NCBI GenBank assembly: GCA_023426765.1
Contig: JAEZBW010000646.1
Location: 1 to 6,295 of the forward strand
Length of the DNA: 6,295 nt
Source of the DNA: Bacillota bacterium
GTDB lineage: Bacteria; Bacillota; Clostridia; DSM-8532
Reading direction: 5' to 3'
The notes beneath the pieces are model-generated. The model was not told the origin of the DNA. It did not search any database and worked only from the letters and a program-made list of their open reading frames with translations. The translations under genes and the position numbers were made by a program. Numbering within the stretch: the first letter of the stretch is position 1; every line of letters begins with the position of its first letter. This document shows positions 1 to 4,577 of the stretch, piece after piece.

Positions 1-535
1 GGTATCCATCGGGTGTAACCGAGCAAACGCCCCTTGAAACATGGCCGTTCTCGGTTAAGGTATTCTCCATCCTGAACCCGACCATGCAGAAATGATATTG
101 TCCCTCGGTATCGGCCATGGTTGACAGATATTCTCCAAGCGCTTTAAAGGATGCCGCTCCATAAAAATCATCGGCGTTGATCACGGCAAAAGGGGTATCT
201 ACCACATTTTTGCATAACAGCACCGCATGTCCGGTGCCCCATGGTTTTACTCTCCCTTCCGGGACAGTAAAGCCTTCGGGGATATCGTCTACGCTTTGAT
301 AGACATACGCCGTATCCACCAGTTTTTCAATGCTGTATCCGATGTTTTCCCGAAAGTCTTTTTCAATGGTTCTGTTAATAATAAACACGACCTTATCAAA
401 ACCGGCCTTCAGTGCATCATGGATGGAATACTCCAGAATGATTTCCCCATTCGGACCAATGGGGTCGATTTGTTTGGTGCCGCCATATCTGCTCCCCATT
501 CCGGCTGCCATGATGACAAGTGTTTTTGATGCCAT
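1..535 (-). CDS. Sugar nucleotidyltransferase, GT-A-like NTP_transferase family (partial, 3' end missing)
   Basis: This gene runs off the left edge; 178 N-terminal residues are visible. Proteins of this family join a sugar 1-phosphate to an NTP to give an NDP-sugar and pyrophosphate in the cytoplasm. Visible motifs are the N-terminal nucleotide-binding loop AAGMGSRYGG (residues 10-19) followed by Lys21, a PWGTGHAV segment (98-105) of the type that contacts the base, and INADDFYG (119-126), whose aspartates are the expected metal and sugar-phosphate site. The ATG at 533-535 is preceded by GGGGAAGGA with about seven bases of spacing, which supports the start. It lies 62 bp downstream of galE on the same strand and is probably co-transcribed. 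The family (recalled from clostridial genomes) differs from classical GalU or RmlA in spacing, and I cannot name the sugar or nucleotide. Uridylyltransferase activity on a hexose or N-acetylhexosamine 1-phosphate is an inference from the galE neighbour. Confidence 0.85.
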   Translation of the reverse strand, partial: MASKTLVIMAAGMGSRYGGTKQIDPIGPNGEIILEYSIHDALKAGFDKVVFIINRTIEKDFRENIGYSIEKLVDTAYVYQSVDDIPEGFTVPEGRVKPWGTGHAVLLCKNVVDTPFAVINADDFYGAASFKALGEYLSTMADTEGQYHFCMVGFRMENTLTENGHVSRGVCSVTPDGY

Positions 536-597
536 AATTTATTCCTTCCCCGTCTATATGTAATCTCGAAAAGTAATGCAGTTAATTCCGGGTATCA

Positions 598-1605
598 TTA
601 ATACCCCTGAGGATTGTTTTGCTGCCATCGCCAGGAGTCAGAGCACATCTCGTCCAGGCTTCTTACCGCCGTCCATTCCATTTCCTGATTGGCTTTTGTC
701 GGATCGGCGTAGCACATGGCGATGTCCCCCGGCCTTCTGGCAACAACGTTATAGGGAATGTCGCGGCCGATAACCCCGGAGAATGCTTTCACCACATCAA
801 ATACCGAGTACCCCTTGCCCGTGCCAAGGTTATAGGTTACAACACCCGGCTTGGACTGCAGCTTTTCCAACGCTTTCAGGTGACCCAAAGCTAAATCAAT
901 CACATGGATATAATCCCTGACGCCCGTTCCGTCCGGGGTGTCATAATCATCACCGAACACCCCCAGCGCTTTCAGCTTTCCAACAGCGACCTGCGTGATA
1001 TAAGGTACCAGATTGTTCGGAATCCCGTTGGGATCCTCCCCAATCCTGCCGCTCGGGTGTGCCCCAATGGGGTTAAAATACCGCAGAATGGCGATATTCC
1101 AGGTTTGATCGGCTTTATGCAGATCCCTGAGGATTTCCTCGATCATCAGCTTCGTGCGCCCATACGGGTTCGTCGCAGATAACGGGAATTCTTCGGTAAT
1201 CGGAACCGCGTGCGGATCTCCGTATACGGTTGCGGATGAACTGAAAACCAGATTCTTAACCTGGTATTTGTGCATCAGCTCACACAGTGTCAGGGTTCCT
1301 GTAATATTGTTATGGTAATACCGCAGAGGAATTGAAACCGATTCCCCCACAGCCTTCAGCCCTGCAAAATGAACCACCGCTTCAATGGACTCTTTTTGAA
1401 AGACATCTTCCAAAGCCGGTTTATCCAATAAATCCACCCTGTAAAACTTCAAGGGCTTTCCGCTGATTTCCTGCACCCTTTTCAGGGCTTCCTCCTTGCT
1501 GTTGCTCAGATTGTCTGCAACAACCACTTCATATCCGGCTAAAAGAAGCTCAACACAGGTGTGACTGCCAATATAACCGGCTCCACCCGTCACCAGAACA
1601 GCCAT
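598..1605 (-). CDS. galE: UDP-glucose 4-epimerase GalE
   Basis: This NAD-dependent short-chain dehydrogenase/reductase interconverts UDP-glucose and UDP-galactose in the cytoplasm (Leloir pathway and supply of precursors for surface glycans). Numbered from the 1605 start, the protein is 335 residues, close to the 338 of E. coli GalE. It has the Rossmann motif TGGAGYIGSH at the N-terminus (Gly7, Gly10, Gly13), an SSSATVYG segment at 122-129 with the catalytic Ser/Thr region, the YxxxK pair Tyr148/Lys152 in NPYGRTK, RYFNPIGAHPSG after residue 174, and the UDP-binding ARRPGD (289-294). The residue aligning with E. coli Tyr299 is Cys298, the state found in epimerases that also act on UDP-GlcNAc/UDP-GalNAc, such as human GALE. 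An ATG two codons upstream (1611) is possible, but the GAAAGGGG ribosome binding site sits one base from it and seven bases from the 1605 ATG, which also gives the family's usual MAVLVTGG start. The gene leads a probable two-gene operon with the nucleotidyltransferase. Confidence 0.95.
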   Translation of the reverse strand: MAVLVTGGAGYIGSHTCVELLLAGYEVVVADNLSNSKEEALKRVQEISGKPLKFYRVDLLDKPALEDVFQKESIEAVVHFAGLKAVGESVSIPLRYYHNNITGTLTLCELMHKYQVKNLVFSSSATVYGDPHAVPITEEFPLSATNPYGRTKLMIEEILRDLHKADQTWNIAILRYFNPIGAHPSGRIGEDPNGIPNNLVPYITQVAVGKLKALGVFGDDYDTPDGTGVRDYIHVIDLALGHLKALEKLQSKPGVVTYNLGTGKGYSVFDVVKAFSGVIGRDIPYNVVARRPGDIAMCYADPTKANQEMEWTAVRSLDEMCSDSWRWQQNNPQGY

Positions 1606-1612
1606 TTCCATA

Positions 1613-1620
1613 CCCCTTTC
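1613..1620 (-). promoter_or_regulatory. Ribosome binding site deciding the galE start
   Basis: On the minus strand GAAAGGGG ends seven bases before the ATG at 1605 and only one base before the ATG at 1611, so the downstream ATG is the better start. A stronger-looking AGGAGG lies further upstream (about 1633-1638), roughly 21 bases from the 1611 ATG. That is too far to serve galE, and no start codon sits at a usable distance from it. Confidence 0.5.
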
Positions 1621-1679
1621 CGCGCTTGCGTTCCTCCTGCAGGTTCGTCTCCGAATGTTCCGGCAGGATCACTATTATG

Positions 1680-1708
1680 ATTTTACTACAAATACCAAAA
1701 AACGCAAA
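1680..1708 (-). promoter_or_regulatory. Candidate sigma-A-type promoter for galE
   Basis: Read on the minus strand, TTTGCG (1708-1703) and TAAAAT (1685-1680) are separated by 17 bp. The -10 matches consensus at five of six positions and the -35 only at three. Transcription would start near 1673 and give a leader of about 70 bases before galE. A CATAAT at 1679-1674 is an alternative -10. The region is AT-rich, so chance matches are likely and the call is tentative. Confidence 0.3.
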
Positions 1709-1775
1709 GAAAAAGGTTCATTTCCGTCGGCAGATTGTTTCATGGCTATTGGACACAGGTTCTGAAGCATGTTGT

Positions 1776-1839
1776 TCGGAGCCGGCTCGGGTTTCCCGAA
1801 CGGTCTACTCGGAGCCGGCTCGGGTTTCCCGAACGGTCT
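1776..1839. repeat. 33-bp-period tandem repeat, two copies, with internal palindromes
   Basis: Two identical 31-base units (1776-1806 and 1809-1839) are separated by two bases, so the period is 33 bp. Each unit contains the 10-bp palindrome GAGCCGGCTC (1779-1788 and 1812-1821) followed by a small hairpin, TCGGG-TTT-CCCGA (1787-1799 and 1820-1832). The units are much more GC-rich than the flanks. After the second unit the sequence continues into another perfect hairpin, CGAACGG-TCT-CCGTTCG (1830-1846), which the first unit lacks. The repeat lies between the candidate promoters of galE and the J-domain gene, apparently outside both transcripts. It could be paired protein-binding sites, a small duplicated palindromic element, or a recent slippage duplication. 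The function is unknown. Confidence 0.9.
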
Positions 1840-1846
1840 CCGTTCG
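1830..1846. repeat. Perfect 7-bp inverted repeat with a 3-base loop
   Basis: CGAACGG, the loop TCT and CCGTTCG form a perfect hairpin overlapping the end of the second 33-bp repeat unit. No T-run follows on the plus strand and no suitable T-run follows on the minus strand, so it is not a convincing terminator. It may be part of the same palindromic element as the tandem repeat. Confidence 0.6.
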
Positions 1847-1902
1847 TCACCAAAATCACCCAAATCTCCCGCAAACTCTACAGGGGTGTGAACAGGTGTA
1901 TT

Positions 1903-1920
1903 GCGATTGCAGGCAATCGC
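1903..1920. promoter_or_regulatory. 8-bp inverted repeat overlapping the promoter -35 region (possible operator)
   Basis: GCGATTGC, two bases AG, then GCAATCGC form a perfect inverted repeat of 8 bp per arm. It covers the -35 hexamer and the first part of the spacer of the plus-strand promoter at 1907-1935, the classic place for a repressor site. There is no T-run immediately after it, which argues against a terminator. The operator role is inferred from position only, and no binding protein can be named. Confidence 0.45.
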
Positions 1921-1935
1921 TTCCGTTGTTATAAT
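1907..1935 (+). promoter_or_regulatory. Extended -10 sigma-A-type promoter for the J-domain gene
   Basis: TTGCAG (1907-1912) is followed after exactly 17 bp by a perfect TATAAT (1930-1935), preceded by the extended -10 TG dinucleotide (1927-1928, TGTTATAAT). The -35 is poor (three of six), which is usual for extended -10 promoters. Transcription would begin near 1942 and give a leader of about 110 bases before the ATG at 2053. An inverted repeat at 1903-1920 overlaps the -35. Confidence 0.65.
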
Positions 1936-2052
1936 AAAAGAAACCGTTGGCTGGTCAGCTTATTCTGGCAAACAAACAAGCCGCATACAGATATAAGCAT
2001 GAATTGGCTATAGGAAGCGAAACATTTGAAAGCAGGTTGGGAGAAGTTTTCG

Positions 2053-2526
2053 ATGGCAGGTATTGCTTATACCCGTGACGAGATCAAACAGAAAATCAGA
2101 AAACTGAAAAAGCTTGAGATCCGGATCCGATTTGGTGCATCTGCCTTCTCGCAGCAAGGCTTATCCGACAGGGTAAAACAGGTTCATCTGATTTGGGATG
2201 AGTTTTTTGACCTGAATGACTGTTGCAGGGGGAAAGCAAAATACGCACTCTGTACGTTGGCAGGCATGGGAAAGGACGAACTGAAGGAGGTTGTCGGTGA
2301 GTTCTTTTTTCATGTCTATTATCGGTATTACAAGGAAAATGGGTTCGTCAGCGCTGATTTGTTCAGTCCAGGCCTGCTGGCGCAATTCGGGCTGCCCTAT
2401 GATGCAGACAGGGACGCTATCAAGAAAAGATTCAGGGAACTGGCGAAAAAGTATCATCCTGACACCGGCGGCGACAGCACGAAGTTTATCGAGTTAATGG
2501 AAAACTATAAAAAGCTGGTGGACTGA
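2053..2526 (+). CDS. Small protein with a C-terminal J domain (DnaJ-like co-chaperone)
   Basis: The predicted protein is 157 residues from the ATG at 2053. Its C-terminal part is a J domain: a start like helix I around FGLPYDADRDAI, a basic helix II KKRFRELAKKY, the invariant His-Pro-Asp loop at 135-137 (YHPDTGGD), and helix III FIELMENYKKL ending at the C-terminus. J domains stimulate the ATPase of Hsp70/DnaK through HPD, so a cytoplasmic co-chaperone or targeting role is expected. The first 100 or so residues hold a strongly basic helix (TRDEIKQKIRKLKKLEIRIRFG) and an aromatic stretch (EFFFHVYYRYYKENG), match no domain I can name, and show no signal peptide. The Gly/Phe region, zinc finger and substrate domain of true DnaJ are absent. 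A TTG start at 2026 (166 residues) with AGGAAG eight bases upstream is also possible; the ATG has GGGAG nine bases upstream. The gene appears to be monocistronic. Confidence 0.85.
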   Translation: MAGIAYTRDEIKQKIRKLKKLEIRIRFGASAFSQQGLSDRVKQVHLIWDEFFDLNDCCRGKAKYALCTLAGMGKDELKEVVGEFFFHVYYRYYKENGFVSADLFSPGLLAQFGLPYDADRDAIKKRFRELAKKYHPDTGGDSTKFIELMENYKKLVD

Positions 2527-2601
2527 CAAAGCTTATTCCTTGATGGAACCAGCTTCTTTATCAAATTCCCCCAGGGTCTTTGTCTTTGTAGTGTAATGGG
2601 A

Positions 2602-2620
2602 GCCTCAAGCCGAATGAGGC
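2602..2620 (+). terminator. Weak hairpin after the J-domain gene (possible terminator)
   Basis: GCCTCA, a seven-base loop and TGAGGC form a 6-bp stem followed by AATTTATC. The stem is short and the T-run poor, so this is only a candidate for ending the J-domain transcript. It is the best simple hairpin seen between 2527 and 2700. Confidence 0.25.
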
Positions 2621-2731
2621 AATTTATCACATCATCATATAATGCTTAAATCAGGCAGCCATACCGGTAACGTACTGAAGGAATTATTGTTCGCGGAATA
2701 CGACTAAGCCCAAGGTCAGGATGAATCAGGC

Positions 2732-2760
2732 TTGATTTATTGCTGTATACCCGGTAAGAT
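2732..2760 (+). promoter_or_regulatory. Candidate sigma-A-type promoter for the ABC exporter operon
   Basis: TTGATT (2732-2737) and TAAGAT (2755-2760) are separated by 17 bp, each matching consensus at four of six positions. Transcription would start near 2767, giving a leader of about 56 bases before the ATG at 2823. The TATAAT at 2638-2643 is an alternative -10 but has only TGAGGC at the -35 distance. Confidence 0.4.
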
Positions 2761-2822
2761 TGAACCATCAAATATTCCATTCCTGAAAAGACGAGCAACA
2801 GGCAGCAGTAAGGGTAAAGCTT

Positions 2823-4577
2823 ATGATGAAACTATTGGGGCATTTAAAGGAATATACGAAGGAAAGCATCATCGGACCTTTGTTCAAGCTTTTGGAAGCT
2901 TCCTTTGAACTGGTCATTCCGCTGGTGATGGCAGGAATTATTGATGTTGGGATCAAAAACAGGGATTATCCATATATCTATAAAATGGGTGCTCTGATGA
3001 TCCTGCTGGGCCTTTTAGGTCTTGCCTGCTCCCTAACGGCCCAGTACTTTGCAGCAAAAGCAGCGGTTGGTTTCGGCACAAATCTGAGAAAGCACCTGTT
3101 TGCTCATATCAACAGCCTGTCCTTTCAGGAGGTTGACCAGACAGGGACATCCACGCTGATTACCCGGATGACCAATGATATCAACCAGGTTCAGGCAGGA
3201 GTCAACCTGGTGCTTCGTCTTTTCCTGCGTTCTCCTTTCATTGTCGTCGGTGCTGCAGTGATGGCCTATACGATTCATAAAGAGCTATCTGTATTCTTTC
3301 TGGTCGCAATCCTGATTCTTTCCCTTGTCATTTATGGAATTATGGCAATGACCATCCCGTTGTATAAAAAGGTACAAGGCCGGCTGGACAGGGTGCTTCT
3401 TTCAGCCAGGGAGAACCTGACCGGCGCCAGGGTTATCCGGGCTTTGAACAGACAGGAGCAGGAAATCAGCCAATTCCGTGATTCCAGTGACGGCTTGATG
3501 AAGGTACAGCTGTTGACAGGCAGGATATCCGCCCTGATGAATCCGGTCACTTTTCTGCTGATAAACGCGGCAATCCTTGCAATTATCTGGTTTGGTGGAA
3601 TCGAGGTAAACCTCGGCGTTCTTACCCAGGGGGAAGTGGTTGCTTTAATCAATTATATGTCGCAGATTTTACTGGCGCTGCTGGCACTGGCCAACCTGAT
3701 CATTGCCTTTACCCGGGCGATGGCATCAGGCGCCCGCGTTCAGGAGGTCTTCGCAATACCTTCCGGCGCAAAGGACATGGTTCGGGAAAAAGAGACCCCT
3801 ATTGCAGGGAAAGCTTCAGAAAAAGTAGTGCCTGTGATCGAATTCCGGGAGGTATCGTTTGCTTATGCCACAGCCCAGGAAAACTCCCTGAATGCTATTT
3901 CCTTTTCAGTGAAACGGGGAGAGACGATTGGAATCATAGGCGGAACAGGTTCAGGCAAATCCACGTTAATCCATTTAATTCCGCGGTTCTATGACGCGAC
4001 GAAGGGCATCATCCGGGTGGATGGCGAGGATGTTCAGCGGTACACCATAAAACAACTGAGAAGCAAATTCGGCTTGGTGCAGCAGCATGCGGCTTTGTTT
4101 CGCGGCACTATCCGGGACAACATGAAGCTGGGGAAAAAAGATGCAACCGATGAAGAAATCCTGAATGCATTGGAGATTTCACAGGCCAGGGACTTTATCG
4201 ATAAAATGTCGGAAGGTCTGGATACCCTGCTCGAGCAGGGAGGAAAAAACCTTTCGGGCGGGCAGAAACAAAGGCTTACCCTTGCAAGGGCGCTGGTAAA
4301 ACAGCCTGAAATCCTGATTCTGGACGACAGCTCTTCGGCGCTGGATTACGTTACCGATGCCAGGCTTCAAAAAGCGATCCGGGAGAGGCTTAGGGGCACT
4401 ACAGTGCTGATTGTCACCCAAAGGGTGGCCAACATCCGGAATGCAGACCGGATCATGGTTCTGGACGAAGGAGAGATGGTTGGCTTTGACACCCATCAGA
4501 AGCTGCTGGCAACGTGTGAAGTGTACCGGGAAATCTGTACATCTCAGGGGGCTGACAAGGAGGGAACAGGTGTATGA
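2823..4577 (+). CDS. ABC exporter half-transporter with a degenerate ATPase site (heterodimer subunit 1)
   Basis: This protein of 584 residues has an N-terminal six-helix membrane domain (hydrophobic stretches near 18-44, 55-78, 127-150, 155-178, 240-260 and 272-298) and a C-terminal ATPase domain. In the latter are the A-loop Tyr348, Walker A GGTGSGKS (373-380), Q-loop Gln421, an intact signature LSGGQ (477-481), Walker B ILILDD (497-502) and D-loop SALD (505-508). The catalytic Glu is replaced by Asp502 and the H-loop His by Gln533 (VTQR). These two changes mark the degenerate subunit of heterodimeric exporters such as TM287 of TM287/288 and the BmrCD/LmrCD type. Its signature motif should complete the active site formed by the partner's Walker motifs. 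The ATG at 2823 has AAGGG eight bases upstream; an ATG one codon later is less well spaced. Its stop overlaps the next start in ATGA. The substrate, whether drug, lipid or peptide, is unknown. Confidence 0.93.
   Translation: MMKLLGHLKEYTKESIIGPLFKLLEASFELVIPLVMAGIIDVGIKNRDYPYIYKMGALMILLGLLGLACSLTAQYFAAKAAVGFGTNLRKHLFAHINSLSFQEVDQTGTSTLITRMTNDINQVQAGVNLVLRLFLRSPFIVVGAAVMAYTIHKELSVFFLVAILILSLVIYGIMAMTIPLYKKVQGRLDRVLLSARENLTGARVIRALNRQEQEISQFRDSSDGLMKVQLLTGRISALMNPVTFLLINAAILAIIWFGGIEVNLGVLTQGEVVALINYMSQILLALLALANLIIAFTRAMASGARVQEVFAIPSGAKDMVREKETPIAGKASEKVVPVIEFREVSFAYATAQENSLNAISFSVKRGETIGIIGGTGSGKSTLIHLIPRFYDATKGIIRVDGEDVQRYTIKQLRSKFGLVQQHAALFRGTIRDNMKLGKKDATDEEILNALEISQARDFIDKMSEGLDTLLEQGGKNLSGGQKQRLTLARALVKQPEILILDDSSSALDYVTDARLQKAIRERLRGTTVLIVTQRVANIRNADRIMVLDEGEMVGFDTHQKLLATCEVYREICTSQGADKEGTGV
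4557..4564 (+). promoter_or_regulatory. Strong ribosome binding site for exporter subunit 2
   Basis: AAGGAGGG lies within the last codons of subunit 1, nine bases before the ATG at 4574. Together with the ATGA stop/start overlap, it fits coupled translation of the two subunits in equal amounts. Confidence 0.8.

Larger units (their letters stand above)
2527..2822. other. Non-coding gap between the J-domain gene and the exporter pair
   Basis: This stretch of 296 bases holds no convincing gene. It contains the weak hairpin at 2602-2620, an isolated perfect TATAAT at 2638-2643 with no recognisable -35, and a better spaced promoter candidate at 2732-2760. A 21-codon ATG frame at 2642-2707 has no ribosome binding site. 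Exporters of this type in Firmicutes often follow a MarR-like regulator gene, but none is present here and no clear remnant was seen. Confidence 0.6.

Noticed and set aside
227..1182. Plus-strand open frames opposite the nucleotidyltransferase and galE
   Set aside because: They are antisense shadows of two clearly recognisable minus-strand genes and have no family resemblance.
1633..1638. AGGAGG on the minus strand upstream of galE, considered as the start signal of galE or of a leader peptide
   Set aside because: It is about 21 bases from the nearest galE ATG, and no ATG, GTG or TTG lies at a usable distance after it.
1626..2013. Several open frames on both strands across the intergenic repeat, with repeated peptides such as SEPARVSRTV and RPFGKPEPAP
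   Set aside because: The repeated peptides arise only because the 33-bp repeat period is a multiple of three. The frames lack good ribosome binding sites, overlap predicted promoters and resemble no protein.
1999..2013. Five-codon frame (MNWL-stop) just before the J-domain gene, a possible leader peptide
   Set aside because: It has no ribosome binding site, and its stop merely overlaps the AGGAAG of the alternative TTG start. Such a short frame is expected by chance.
2512..2555. Inverted repeat AAGCTGGT / ACCAGCTT spanning the end of the J-domain gene
   Set aside because: The arms are 28 bases apart, the left arm is coding sequence, and no T-run follows, so it is a poor terminator and probably chance.
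2708..2907. Open frame without a start codon running from the gap into the first exporter gene, considered as a gene remnant
   Set aside because: The translation resembles nothing I recognise, much of it overlaps the exporter in another frame, and there is no start codon with a ribosome binding site.
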